A DNA stretch of 64,000 nt from Ectothiorhodospiraceae bacterium (GCA_019651095.1 BOXR01000001.1:96405-160404); one strand, 5' to 3'; positions 47,342-57,156 are shown, counted from the stretch's first letter. Numbers and translations: made by a program. The notes: a model not told the origin generated them from the letters alone.

Positions 47342-48619
47342 TAATAGTAATTTGTATGTCAGCAATATTAGTACCAGTTGCGCCTGTCTTAATAAGTGAA
47401 TTTAATTTTCTAAAAAAATTATATGAATCATTGTTTCTCAAAAAGGATTCAAGATTTAAATCACTTGACTGATATTCTCTAATGGTATCAGAATCAACAA
47501 TCGCGCCAGCTGCATCTGTGGGGCCATCGATACCATCAGTCCCAACTGAATACAAGCACAGTTCTCGTTTTGAGTTTTCTTTAATGTATTTTCTTAGGAA
47601 TGACAATGCGAACTCTTGATTCCTTCCTCCTAGTCCGTTGCCGGTAAGGTTTACAAGGGTTTCTCCACCGGAAATAATAATTGTATTTGGTTTATTGATA
47701 TTAGTAACTTTATCATATAAGCGTTCTGCATCATCGATTGCTAGACCCTCAAAGGTTTCTTCAAGACTCACTACATTAAAATTTTTTGCTTCGGCAAGAT
47801 CAGCTAGTGTTTTGCGAAAGACAATGTTACTACTGATAATTTCAATGATGTTATTATCAAATTCTTTAGGCGTTTCCATAGCGCTGTTATCTACACCTTT
47901 TTTGAGATGATTCTGTATTGATTCGGGAGATTTTTCAAAAATATTGTATTTGTTAAGAACATTAATAGCATCATGAAAAGTACTTTCATCAGCGACTGTT
48001 GGACCACTGGCTATGGAGCTCAAATCATCATTGATAACATCTGAAATGAGTAAAGAAATAGATTTGCTAGGTAATGCAGCAGAGTTTAATCTACCTCCTT
48101 TTATCTTTGAAACGTGCTTTCTGACCGTATTAATGTCATTTATATTGCAACCTGATGCTAGCAGTAATTGTGTTAATTTGATTTTATCGTCTAGAGAAAT
48201 TCCATCTGCTGGTAGAGATAATAATGAAGATCCTCCGCCACTAATGAGAAAGATAGCTAAATCTGTTCGGAAGATTGATTTATATAATCTAGCACGACCC
48301 TAGATGCATATAGACTACTGTCATCAGGAGTAGGATGAGATGATACAATATGCGTGAAGTCATGTGTTGATGTCATCTCCTGAGGATTACTAACAACTAT
48401 AGGTTTTTTGTATATCTTGGATGGATAATTTTCGTTGAGGTAATCGAGTAGTCCACTCATCATTTCAACAGATGCTTTGCCGACTGCTACAGGAAAAATT
48501 CTAGTCGCATCGTCAAAGTGTGCATCGTATTTTTTTGAAGATTCATAGACTATAGATGACGGACTTTGTGTTGCTATCGCCTCTGCAAACAAGGAGTGTG
48601 CAATATCTCTGAGTGTCAT
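47334..48619 (-). CDS. Glycerate 2-kinase (MOFRL/DUF4147 type, frame interrupted)
   Basis: About 428 residues. The N-terminal frame has 'DATRIFPVAVGKASVEMMSG' and 'IVSSHPTPDDSSLYASRVVL', the DUF4147 lid and phosphate region. A one-base change near 48260 is followed by the Gly-rich loop 'ISGGGSSLLSLPADG' and 'SSIASGPTVADESTF'. The C-terminal MOFRL part has 'IIISGGETLVNLTGNGLGGR' and 'YSVGTDGIDGPTDAAGAIV'. These enzymes make 2-phosphoglycerate from glycerate. It is the last gene of the serine-glyoxylate operon, 11 bases after the reductase gene. Confidence 0.9.
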
Positions 48620-48630
48620 CTAAAAAGTAC

Positions 48631-49601
48631 TCAGACGACTTTGTTTGGCAAGTCTTTTCCTTCAAAGAATGCAAGAGCATTATCAATTGCAGTATCACCC
48701 ATTGCTATTCTTGTCTCGATTGTCGCACTTCCGAGATGTGGATAAGACACAACATTTTCAAGTGTCTTCAACTCACTTGGAATATTCGGTTCTGTTTCAA
48801 ATACATCAAGTCCTGCGCCAGCAATCTCCTTATCAGCTAGAGCCTTTAGCAATGCTTTTTCATCTATGATGTCGCCCCTAGCTGTGTTTATTACAAACGC
48901 AGTTGGCTTCATTAGTTTAAATCTCTCCTCGTTCATTAGGTGAAATGTCTCCTTAGTCGCAGGGCAGTTTACTGATACAAAATCAGATTCTTTGCATATG
49001 TCCTCAATTGTATCTAACTTAGTGGCGTTGTATTTTGATACAACTTCTTCAGGTAGATCATACGGATCCCAATAAAGTATATCCATATTGAAACCAAATT
49101 TAGCTCTCTGAGCAACAGCTTGTCCTATCCTCCCAAATCCAATAATTCCTAGTTTTTTACCAGTTACTTTTGTGCCAAGAAGATGCGTAGGTCGCCAACC
49201 AGTCCAATTATCTGATCTGAGTTCTCTTTCGCCTTCGCCAACTCTTCTTGCAACCATCAACAACATGACATTGCAATGTCTGCAGTACAATCCGTTAAGA
49301 CAGATGGTGTATTAGAGACAGTTATTCCTAGTTCTTTTGCGGCATCAATATCAATGTGATTGAATCCAACACCAAAGTTAGCGATCATATTTGCCGTTCT
49401 ACCCTCTACACTTAAGACATCTCTTGTAACCTTGTCAGTTACTGTTGGCATAAAAACATCGCAGTTTTTAAGAGAATCCTTAAGTTGATCTGCTGTAAAC
49501 GGTACATCTGATTCATTGAATACAACATCAAAATTCTGCTTGAGTCTTTCCTCATTAGCAGATGGCCACCGTCTTGTTACTATCGCTCTTGGTTTAGCCA
49601 T
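48631..49601 (-). CDS. Hydroxypyruvate / glyoxylate reductase (D-2-hydroxyacid dehydrogenase, frame interrupted)
   Basis: About 322 residues. The N-terminal frame has 'PRAIVTRRWPSANEERLKQN' and 'MIANFGVGFNHIDIDAAKEL' with 'TPSVLTDCTADIA'. A one-base change near 49265 precedes 'LGIIGFGRIGQAVAQRAK' (NAD fold), 'FVINTARGDIIDEKALL' (catalytic Arg), 'GAGLDVFETEP' (Glu region) and 'YPHLGSATIETR' (catalytic His). The arrangement matches bacterial GyaR/HprA. It should reduce hydroxypyruvate made by the neighbouring aminotransferase to D-glycerate. It starts on the last base of that gene. Confidence 0.92.
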
Positions 49602-50803
49602 TATTTAGCCACTGACTTGGACTTGAGCTCGCCACTGACATTTTGAGACCAATATTTTGACGCTGCAGCTGCTCCACTTCCAGGCTCAACTTTTATACCA
49701 TTATCTAACATCGCCATCTCAGCCCCAGAAATAGCTCCGAAAAGCATACATTCATTTAAGTCTCCCAGATGGCCGATTCTGAATACTTTACCTGCAACTT
49801 TCGATAGAGCCTGCACCAAGCGCAAGATTGTACTTGTTAATGCGGTACTTATTACTTTTGACGCATCAAATCCTTCAGGGACAACTATCGCCGATACTGT
49901 ATCTGAATACCACTTCTCTTCTTTCGCGCAGAGATTTAGTCCCCAGCCTTCTGTAATCGCTCTCCTTGTTCCCTCCGCTAATCGATAGTGTCTTTTCCAT
50001 ATATTTTCTAGACCTTCTTCAAAAATCATGTCGATAGCCACGCGGAACCCTCTTAACAAATTAACTGGTGGTGTGTAAGGAAGGTATCCTCCATCAAGTT
50101 TTTCAATCATATCTGCAACATCGAAGTAACATGTAGGGTAAGTTGAATTTTTCATTGCATCAATTGCCTTCTGACTCATGCCAAGTATTCCTAATCCTGC
50201 AGGAAGCATAAAACCTTTTTGGGATCCGCTCACAATTGCATCGACGCCCCACTTGTCCATTTCAAATTCATAACTTGCAACAGAGCTTACACCATCTACA
50301 AATAACAGTGCTGGATGATTCAAATCATCGAGAACTTTTCTGATAGCCTCTACATCACTTCTAACGCCAGTAGCAGTCTCGTTTTGGCAAACGAGTACGC
50401 ATTTGATCTCATGATTTTTATCTTCTGATAAATGCTTGTGATAACTCTCTGGATTAGCACCTGTTCCCCATTCTTCTTCCATGGTAATCGGTTCAAACTT
50501 TAATCTTTTGCACATATCCAACCAAAGATAACTAAATTGTCCGAAACTAGCTCCAAGAACTTTATCGCCAACGTTCAACGTGCTTTGAAGCGCTGCCTCC
50601 CAGCATCCTGTTCCTGATGACGGGAAAAAGACTACTTTACCAGTTTCAGTTCTGAGAATTTTTTTCAGATCTTGTGTAATAGGCTGAATTAAATCTGGGA
50701 TCGTTGGATTTCTGTGATCCTCCATTGGACAGTGAATAGCTTGTTGAACTGCTGCAGGTACGTTTGATGGACCTGGTACGAATAAAAAGTGATATCCTGA
50801 CAT
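49601..50803 (-). CDS. sgaA: Serine-glyoxylate aminotransferase
   Basis: A 400-residue class V PLP aminotransferase. It has 'FVPGPSNVPAAVQQA', 'EDHRNPTIPDL', 'FPSSGTGCWEAALQS', 'NETATGVRSDVEAI', 'LFVDGVSSVASYEFEMD' and the PLP Lys in 'DAIVSGSQKGFMLPAGLG', then 'RIGHLGDLNE'. It converts serine + glyoxylate to hydroxypyruvate + glycine. Residues around 345-360 ('TSTILRLVQALSK') are scrambled: shifting frame there restores 'KYNLALGAG', so two compensating one-base errors near 49835 and 49810 are likely. First gene of the three-gene operon. Confidence 0.95.
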   Translation of the reverse strand: MSGYHFLFVPGPSNVPAAVQQAIHCPMEDHRNPTIPDLIQPITQDLKKILRTETGKVVFFPSSGTGCWEAALQSTLNVGDKVLGASFGQFSYLWLDMCKRLKFEPITMEEEWGTGANPESYHKHLSEDKNHEIKCVLVCQNETATGVRSDVEAIRKVLDDLNHPALLFVDGVSSVASYEFEMDKWGVDAIVSGSQKGFMLPAGLGILGMSQKAIDAMKNSTYPTCYFDVADMIEKLDGGYLPYTPPVNLLRGFRVAIDMIFEEGLENIWKRHYRLAEGTRRAITEGWGLNLCAKEEKWYSDTVSAIVVPEGFDASKVISTALTSTILRLVQALSKVAGKVFRIGHLGDLNECMLFGAISGAEMAMLDNGIKVEPGSGAAAASKYWSQNVSGELKSKSVAK

Positions 50804-50914
50804 ATGTATTTCCTAAAAACTGTTAATTGATTGTGGTTTCCAAATATTTCGGTTAATTATGCCATATTTAACGAATTTTTAAACTAGAATGTATGTACTT
50901 TAGATAATGAGATG

Positions 50915-51685
50915 ATGGAACTAGTGTATATTTACATACTAATTGGTCTGATAGGTGGTATAACTGCAGGCATGCTAGGACTAGGAGGAGGAATAATATT
51001 TGTTCCTGGGTTGCTTCTTGTTCACAAGTTTTCCGGTCTTTTTGATGGATATCAATTACAGTCAGCTGTCTACACATCTCTGATTTGTATTATATTTGCG
51101 GGCTCAACATCCTCCTATCTACATTTCAGAAACAAGTTAATAGAGTTCAAGTTTGTAAAAAAATATGCACTAAACGTAAGCCTTGGTTGTTTATTAGGAA
51201 TTTACTTACTAGAGCACTTATCCTCAAAGATATTAGAAAATATATATGGTTTGATATTAATTGTATTAGCCCTTTTGCTGATAAGTGATGCAAAAATTAT
51301 AAGGAATAACATGATTATCGTTCGTAATGTTGGTAAGTTTTATTTCTTCTTAAATGGAACTATTAGTTCACTGATGGGCATTGGAGGAGGCACATTATCA
51401 GTTCCGTATATATCATTTTTGATTGACGATATAAAAAAATCTATAGCAACTGCCTCAGCTTTAGGATTGGTCATTGCAATTACATCTATAATTTTTATGT
51501 ACATGATAAACTATGAAATATTTTATTCAAAAATTAATCACTTATCATTATTCTTCATAATACCAGCGAGTATTGTAGGATCTTACATTGGAGTGACATT
51601 GCTCAAAAAGATAAATCCAGACAAAGTAAAAAAAATATTTTCAGGTCTTTTGATTATTATAGCTCTGTATATTTTTATAGATTGA
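50915..51685 (+). CDS. TauE/SafE-family membrane permease
   Basis: A protein of about 256 residues with roughly eight hydrophobic helices and the internal repeat typical of the family: 'GLIGGITAGMLGLGGGIIFVPGLL' near the N-terminus and 'GTISSLMGIGGGTLSVPYIS' in the second half. Related proteins export sulfite or organosulfur compounds, or import them; the substrate here is unknown. ATG codons at 50912 and 50915 are adjacent; either may be used. Convergent with the UbiI-like gene (11-base overlap). Confidence 0.88.
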   Translation: MELVYIYILIGLIGGITAGMLGLGGGIIFVPGLLLVHKFSGLFDGYQLQSAVYTSLICIIFAGSTSSYLHFRNKLIEFKFVKKYALNVSLGCLLGIYLLEHLSSKILENIYGLILIVLALLLISDAKIIRNNMIIVRNVGKFYFFLNGTISSLMGIGGGTLSVPYISFLIDDIKKSIATASALGLVIAITSIIFMYMINYEIFYSKINHLSLFFIIPASIVGSYIGVTLLKKINPDKVKKIFSGLLIIIALYIFID

Positions 51686-52761
51686 CCAGATCTTTATTAT
51701 TAAGTCCAGTAGCATTTTCTATTATCTTAGGCTTTAAATAATTAGTTTTATTAAAGTAATCTAGTATTTTTAGTTTAAGTTTAGCAGATAAAATATCTGA
51801 GGAATGAAAAGTAACTATAAGATCTAATAACTGTTGAAGAGATTGAATTCTACTCATCCTCTTAATTGTAAAGTTACAGACAGTGCCTCTAAGATTGTTA
51901 CTCTTCGATAATAAGTTGGATAAAGTTGCTACATCCTCTATTCCCATGTTAAGACCCAGACCGGCCAGAGGGTGGAATTTATGTGCTGCATCGCCAATCA
52001 GCAAATTATTCTCACAAAAATATGAACTTGCATGTCTCGATGAGAGAGGGAATGAAGTATGAATATTAGTTTTTTTAATATCACCAGTAACAAAACTAAC
52101 TCTATCGGATAAATATTCTAAGAGAGTGGCAGAAGAGGCTTTGTTTACTTGATCAAAAAACTTATTAGGCATGCTCCATATTAAATTGTATGAATATTCG
52201 TTAATAGGTAAAAGACCTAAGATCTCATTATCATAAAAAATCTGTCTAGGTTTTGTACTATTCGATTTAGTATGCTTGAATGTAATATTCATGGCTGTTT
52301 GATCATAATTTTTGTTTTTGAATTTAAACTGAATATCATTCTTTTCAAGCTCATCTATTTTCGTGTGGATGTTAATGTCACTAGTATTATCTGATATTTT
52401 ATTATCATATCGCTTTATGCTTTTGCACTTACTAATACATTTTGAGATCGCATTTAATAGGTCCCCTTCGTAGACAATATATCCAAGATTTTGTGAATGT
52501 GGATTATCTGAGTGAAAGTTTATAGATTTCTTCTCTTTCAAATATACGTCAATACTTGCATAAGCAATATATTTTTCTTTATCTAATAGATTCCATATGC
52601 CAAGGTTGTCTAAGTAAATTTTACTGAACTCATTGATGCTAAAGTACCTATTGAAGTCTAATAACTCACCGGACTTTAATATATGTCGCTTCTTAAACTT
52701 TTGAGAAGTCTATTGCTGCTATCGATGAAATTATACTACTGTTGATGAGATTGATTGTCAT
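51675..52761 (-). CDS. UbiH/UbiI/VisC-family monooxygenase-like protein lacking the N-terminal Gly motif (frame interrupted)
   Basis: About 361 residues. The C-terminal half is typical of FAD hydroxylases of ubiquinone synthesis: 'NLGYIVYEGDLLNAI', 'LLPINEYSYNLIWSMP' and 'LLIGDAAHKFHPLAGLGLNMGIED'. Upstream it continues as 'FNRYFSINEFSKIYLDNLGI'. The start at 52761 gives 'MTINLINSSIISSIAAIDFS' where the family has a GxGxxG dinucleotide-binding loop; all Gly are replaced by Ser/Asn. A frame change lies near 52695. It starts two bases after the ubiH stop, the usual place of ubiI/visC. It may be a catalytically altered paralogue or a decaying gene. Confidence 0.75.
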
Positions 52762-52763
52762 TT

Positions 52764-53908
52764 TTAATTCATACCAACTATTTTTTTGAGAAAGCTTCTT
52801 CGTAGGGTAGATGATAAATTAATAGTTCTCGAGAATACCGATGAACACACATTTGCTGAAAAACTATTTCTCATCAAAGCTGAGGATGTAAAATCTATCC
52901 TCTTTAAAAGAGCATTCCTTTTTTTGTTAATGATATTTAGAATTTCAGGATTGAATTCACCATCTAAAAGTAGATCCTCAGACTTATCGCTAATAACTTG
53001 AATGCAATCAGCTGCGAAGTTGAAACCTTGTGCTCCAAACGGATGAATAAGTTGAGAGGAATTTCCTAGGAATATGACGTTTTGCTTACTCCATGCAACC
53101 AGTCTACTTGTATTGAGTGGATACTTATAAATTAACTTAGGTTTATCAATGCCTCTTAAATAAGGAGCCAGCTCCATCTCCAACATATCAAAGTTTGCGT
53201 TTTCACTCTCAAAAGCAAAGTCGTCAATAAATTCGTTATAAATGCTTGCAACTATTGAAACAGAATTATCATTAAATGGAAGTATTGCAAAAATGCCTTT
53301 TCTACTAAAGATCTGAAATGCACCTTTTGAGAGATGCTGATAATTTGTGTTAAACATGTATGATGTTTGATCATAATCAAAAGAATGACGCTCCATATTT
53401 AAATTTTTTGCGAATTGGGAGTTGGCCCCGTCTGTTACAATTAGGTAATCTCCGGTAATCGTTAATTTAGACTGAGATTGTGAGAGTTTAATGGGTGAAG
53501 TAACATTATCTATATAAGCGTCTGCCTCATCAACAATATTTATATTTTTACTTTTTTTACATTGATCTATCAAGTACGATAAAAAACTAGATTTATCAAC
53601 AACAGATCCAAGTTCTTCTGCATGTAAATCATCAGAGCAAAAACGCACAACATTAAAACTATTGAATAACTTTACAGTAAGTTCTTTTATTTCAGTGGCT
53701 TTAATGTAGCTACTATCCCATAAGTATTTTTTAAGAAAAATTTAATGGTGTTTATTGTCAAAGAGAGGGGTGTGAAGTCATCAGAGATAATATGTTTGAA
53801 TGTTTTTTTCTACTAAACATATAGTATAATTTTTTTTACTCAGAATAAGACTTGCCAAGCAACCGACTAGTCCTCACCTACTATAATAAAGTCGTTTTTT
53901 TTAGGCAT
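52764..53908 (-). CDS. ubiH: 2-octaprenyl-6-methoxyphenol hydroxylase-like UbiH (frame interrupted)
   Basis: About 380 residues. From the ATG at 53906-53908, '[11 protein letters not shown]' runs into a one-base change near 53865, after which '[20 protein letters not shown]' completes the FAD-binding GxGxxG fold. Further changes near 53790 and 53735 lead to '[14 protein letters not shown]' and the clean frame with '[20 protein letters not shown]', '[18 protein letters not shown]', '[18 protein letters not shown]' and '[21 protein letters not shown]' (the usual 'GDAAH' is 'GNSSQ'). This is the third gene of ygfB-pepP-ubiH. It overlaps pepP by eight bases. Confidence 0.85.
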
Positions 53909-55200
53909 GAGACATCAATTTCTCAATATCTTTAACAGACTTAGGAACATCTCTGGATAATACTTCACAGCCAGAATCTGTAATTAAAACATCATCTTCA
54001 ATTCTTACTCCAATATCATGGAAACCTTTATCAATACCAGGCTCTTTATTGATATAAATACCTGGTTCTACGGTAAATATCATCCCGGGTTTAAGCTTAA
54101 TTGGCTTACCATTATTCGAGTATGAGGATGGAATCATGTACATCTAATCCCAACCAGTGCCCTGTATTATGCATATAATATTTCTTATACTTTTCTTCTT
54201 TTATATTTCTATCCAACTTCCCTCTTAAGATTTTAGCTTCTATTAATCCCTTAGTAATGTACTTTACTGCAACATTATGGATATCAATTAAGGTCTTGCC
54301 AGGTTTGCAGGCTTTTATTGCCATTGTTTGAGCTTTTAAGACAATCTCATAAATTTTTTTCTGAAATTCATTAAACTTTCCAGATACAGGAATAGTTCTG
54401 GTTATATCAGATGCATAATTATCATACTCAGCTGCTGCGTCCACAAGCAGAAGATTGTTTGACCTCAAAATCGAATTATTTTTTGTATAATGAAGGACAC
54501 ATGCATTTTTCCCAGAGGCGACAATTGCTGGATATGCCTGTTCGCATCTTTCTGACATGCAATGTTTTATAAAATCTGCTTCAACTTCATATTCTTTTAA
54601 ACCTGATTTACAGCTTTTCATGAGATTGATATGTGCGTTTGCTGATATTTTTGCAGCATGTCTGATTAGTGACACTTCACTTTTAGATTTAATTCTTCTC
54701 ATATCAAATATGAGATTAGACAAGTCAATTTTAGTAGATCTTGAGGTATTATTTCTTAAGTATCTCGATTGAGGTTGTGAGAGATTGAGATTCTCAATAA
54801 ATTGGTTGAGCCTGTTTTCATCAGCGAATTCAAAATACATGTTCTTTGCATCATTAAGTTCGAGAGAGTTAAGTTCATCAAAATATAGAACATTTTGAAT
54901 TTCAAACTCCTTTTTATACGATGATTTGGAAGGTAGCTGTCCATGCCAGATTTTATCAATATCATTTGGCCTGTCGCAAACTAGAGTTGTTGAATGCCGA
55001 CTGCTGATTTTTGTAATAATCAACAGCATAGAAGGATTATTAATGCCAGTGAGATAGAAAAAGTTGCTCGATTGGCGGAATTTATAGTTAACATCATTGT
55101 TACGAGACTTTTCTAGCCCTGAAAAAAGGAAAACAATCGAATTATCCTCAATCTTACTTAAAAGGAAATCTCTTCTTCTTTTAAAATCTTTATTTATCAT
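53901..55200 (-). CDS. pepP: Xaa-Pro aminopeptidase PepP (frame interrupted)
   Basis: About 433 residues. It starts at the ATG 55198-55200 ('[17 protein letters not shown]'). The N-terminal domain has '[13 protein letters not shown]'. The metallopeptidase domain carries its ligands in '[20 protein letters not shown]' (two Asp), '[12 protein letters not shown]' (His), '[10 protein letters not shown]' (Glu) and '[10 protein letters not shown]' (Glu). A one-base change near 54125, between 'VHDS' and '[15 protein letters not shown]', splits it. It removes N-terminal residues preceding proline. Overlaps ygfB by 11 bases. Confidence 0.94.
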
Positions 55201-55696
55201 CTTTTTTATTAAATATATATTGAACAGATTTTTCAATAAAATCATGAATATCATTCAAGCTTTCTTGATTAACCTTATTATCGTCATCAACCTTATATTT
55301 TTGATTAAGTTGGCTAATCTCATCAAAAACATCAAGAATCTCAGTAATACGATTATCAATATTTTCTGAACTGCCTGATTCTTTATAGGATATCAAAAAA
55401 TAATACGTCCATTCAGCTAGAGATGAAGCTATCTCTTTGTAATCACTCTCTTCTCCAGCTTGAATATCTAAATTTGAGGACTTTAGCTCATTTTGTATAG
55501 ACTTAATCAATTTACGAGATTTAGATATAGAGCCCTCATCGATATCCATAAAGGCCAAAATTTTTTTATCTAGGTCAATATTTGAGATATTTGACAAAAC
55601 CAAACCAGTAAAAAATCCATGCACTTCAGATGCTGTAAAAGGGCACTGATAGTCATCAATGATTTCATGTATTAATATATCACTAGAATCTTTCAT
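55190..55696 (-). CDS. ygfB: UPF0149 / YgfB-YecA family protein
   Basis: A 168-residue, all-helical, acidic protein. 'CPFTASEVHGFFTGLVLSN' is the diagnostic N-terminal motif ('sPSElHGfLsGLLC'), and 'LAEWTYYFLISY' matches the conserved 'F..WC..FL.G' helix. YgfB influences antibiotic-stress and alginate regulation in Pseudomonas; here only family membership can be claimed. It heads the ygfB-pepP-ubiH-ubiI-like operon, divergent from the ZapB-like gene. Confidence 0.88.
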   Translation of the reverse strand: MKDSSDILIHEIIDDYQCPFTASEVHGFFTGLVLSNISNIDLDKKILAFMDIDEGSISKSRKLIKSIQNELKSSNLDIQAGEESDYKEIASSLAEWTYYFLISYKESGSSENIDNRITEILDVFDEISQLNQKYKVDDDNKVNQESLNDIHDFIEKSVQYIFNKKDDK

Positions 55697-55760
55697 AAGA
55701 AGTTAACGTAAATTAATAATTTTATTGATTAATGTGAGTACTAAAACTATATTATACACT

Positions 55761-55982
55761 ATGTCAGATATTTTAGATAAATTGAACAATCTAGAGCATA
55801 ACCTTAATCTGCTGAGTAAAAAAATAGATTCAACTAATCTTGAAAATACACTTCTCAAAAATCAACAAACAAAACTAGTGTCAGAAAAGTCTGACTTGAT
55901 CAAGAAAAATGAGTCCGCAAAGTCACAACTTAAGTCATTGTTGGATAGAATTGATAGTATAAAGAACCATGGAAAAGAGTAA
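55761..55982 (+). CDS. Small coiled-coil protein (TIGR02449/ZapB-like)
   Basis: A 73-residue protein that is almost entirely coiled coil ('DILDKLNNLEHNLNLLSKKI', 'ENTLLKNQQTKLVSEKSDLI'). The start is the ATG at 55761; the longer reading adds an unconserved N-terminus. Its place directly before zapA and opposite ygfB is the conserved position of the TIGR02449 family, thought to be a ZapB-like cell-division accessory. Overlaps zapA by 14 bases. Confidence 0.83.
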   Translation: MSDILDKLNNLEHNLNLLSKKIDSTNLENTLLKNQQTKLVSEKSDLIKKNESAKSQLKSLLDRIDSIKNHGKE

Positions 55983-56253
55983 GGTTGACATTAATATTTT
56001 AGGACAGGATGTATCTGTAATGTGTACAGATGATGAGAAAAGAATACTTCTAAAATCAAGAGATCGAATCGTTGCTGAGGCAGAAAAAGTCAAAGAACAG
56101 ACAAAAAATGTAGGACATGATTATTTCTTGGTACTCGTATTACTGAACATAGCGGGATCTGATATCAAAAATCAAATCAAACTAGATGAGCTGTCATCTG
56201 TTGAAAAAAGTCTCGACATAATAAATGAAAAAATTGAAGAAGCACTGAAATGA
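55969..56253 (+). CDS. zapA: Cell division protein ZapA
   Basis: A 94-residue protein. 'VDINILGQDVSVMCTDDEKR' is the N-terminal beta motif ('VtVtIlGreY.l.C..ee...L'). The C-terminal half is a helical tetramerisation region ('YFLVLVLLNIAGSDIKNQIK'). ZapA crosslinks FtsZ filaments at the division ring. It is followed, with an ATGA overlap, by an EVE-domain gene rather than by 6S RNA and fau as in E. coli. Confidence 0.9.
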   Translation: MEKSKVDINILGQDVSVMCTDDEKRILLKSRDRIVAEAEKVKEQTKNVGHDYFLVLVLLNIAGSDIKNQIKLDELSSVEKSLDIINEKIEEALK

Positions 56254-56705
56254 ATTACTGGCTTATGAAAAATGAGCCTGAGGACTACAACATAGATGAC
56301 CTTGCAAGGGATAAAGTTGAGCCTTGGGATGGCATTAGAAACTATCAAGTACGAAATATGATAAGAGATGATATGAAAAATGGCGATTTGGCTTTTTTCT
56401 ATCACTCAAACTGTGATGTGCCAGGTATTTATGGCTTGATGACTATATGCAAAGAGGCTTACGTTGACCATACTGCGTTTGATAAGAAAGCAAAATACTA
56501 TGATCCAAAGAGTAAAAAAGATGCACCAAGATGGTTAATGGTAGATGTAAAGTTTAAAAAGAAGTTTAAAAAGATTGTAACGTTAAAAGATTTAAAATCT
56601 TACAAGGAATTGTCAAACATGCGAGTTGTTCAGCGCGGTAATAGGTTATCAATTACAAAAATAGAAAAAAAAGAATGGGATTTTATAATTAACCTAACAA
56701 AATAA
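56250..56705 (+). CDS. EVE-domain protein (YTH-like fold)
   Basis: A 151-residue single EVE domain. It has 'NYWLMKNEPEDYNIDDLARD', 'EPWDGIRNYQVRNMIRD' (aromatic cage region), 'GDLAFFYHSNCDVPGIYGLM' and 'APRWLMVDVKFKKKF'. EVE/PUA-like domains bind modified bases in DNA or RNA; single-domain versions like this are common in Proteobacteria and the ligand is unknown. The ATGA overlap with zapA implies coupled translation. Confidence 0.9.
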   Translation: MNYWLMKNEPEDYNIDDLARDKVEPWDGIRNYQVRNMIRDDMKNGDLAFFYHSNCDVPGIYGLMTICKEAYVDHTAFDKKAKYYDPKSKKDAPRWLMVDVKFKKKFKKIVTLKDLKSYKELSNMRVVQRGNRLSITKIEKKEWDFIINLTK

Positions 56706-56799
56706 AGAAAAAATAATTTTAAAATAAACTAATTAACACTTGTTTTTGTAAGATAATTTACTAAACTAAAAATTAACCACCAATACCGCGGAGGAATGT

Positions 56800-57156
56800 A
56801 TGGTTAAAAAGAAAGCGAAAGCTAAAAGAAAAACTAAGGTAGCTAAACGTAAAGTTGCTAAGAAAAAAGTAACTACTACACGTAAGAAAGTTGCTAAGCG
56901 TAAAGTAGCTAAGAAAAAAGCTAAGAAAAAAGTAGCTAAAAAGAAAACTGCTAAGCGTAAAGTAGCTAAGAAAAAAGCTAAGAAAAAAGTAGCTAAAAAG
57001 AAAACTGCTAAGCGTAAAGTAGCTAAGAAAAAAGCTAAGAAAAAAGTAGCTAAAAAGAAAACTGCTAAGCGTAAAGTAGCTAAGAAAAAAGCTAAGAAGA
57101 AAACTGCTAAGCGTAAAGTAGCCAAGAAGAAAACTGCTAAGCGTAAAAGACGTTAA
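56800..57156 (+). CDS. Lys/Ala-rich histone H1-like protein
   Basis: A 118-residue protein made nearly only of Lys, Ala, Arg, Val and Thr in AKKK/AKRK motifs, like the C-terminal tails of AlgP/HctA-type histone-like proteins. There are three copies of a 19-residue unit ('AKKKTAKRKVAKKKAKKKV'). It is intrinsically disordered with extreme positive charge, so non-specific DNA or RNA compaction is likely. A perfect Shine-Dalgarno (GGAGG, five bases before the ATG) and a strong terminator suggest high, monocistronic expression. It is read in only one sensible frame; the antisense ORF is an artefact of the repeat. Confidence 0.85.
   Translation: MVKKKAKAKRKTKVAKRKVAKKKVTTTRKKVAKRKVAKKKAKKKVAKKKTAKRKVAKKKAKKKVAKKKTAKRKVAKKKAKKKVAKKKTAKRKVAKKKAKKKTAKRKVAKKKTAKRKRR
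56935..57105 (+). repeat. Three 57-base tandem repeats within the histone-like gene
   Basis: Copies at 56935-56991, 56992-57048 and 57049-57105 (the last differs near its end). They are nearly identical at DNA level, so slippage could change copy number in frame. They also make the region prone to assembly collapse. Confidence 0.85.

Noticed and set aside
55983-56800. 6S RNA (ssrS) after zapA
   Set aside because: zapA overlaps the EVE gene, and the 94-base gap after it shows no long hairpin with a central bubble.
56935-57105. Tandem 57-base repeats as a CRISPR array
   Set aside because: Repeats are contiguous with no unique spacers and lie within a coding frame; no cas genes nearby.
56766-57125. 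Long minus-strand ORF of repeated hydrophobic 'LATLRLAVFFLA' units opposite the histone-like gene
   Set aside because: It is the mirror of the AAG/GCT-rich repeat; no ribosome-binding site, and the plus-strand frame has GGAGG and a terminator.
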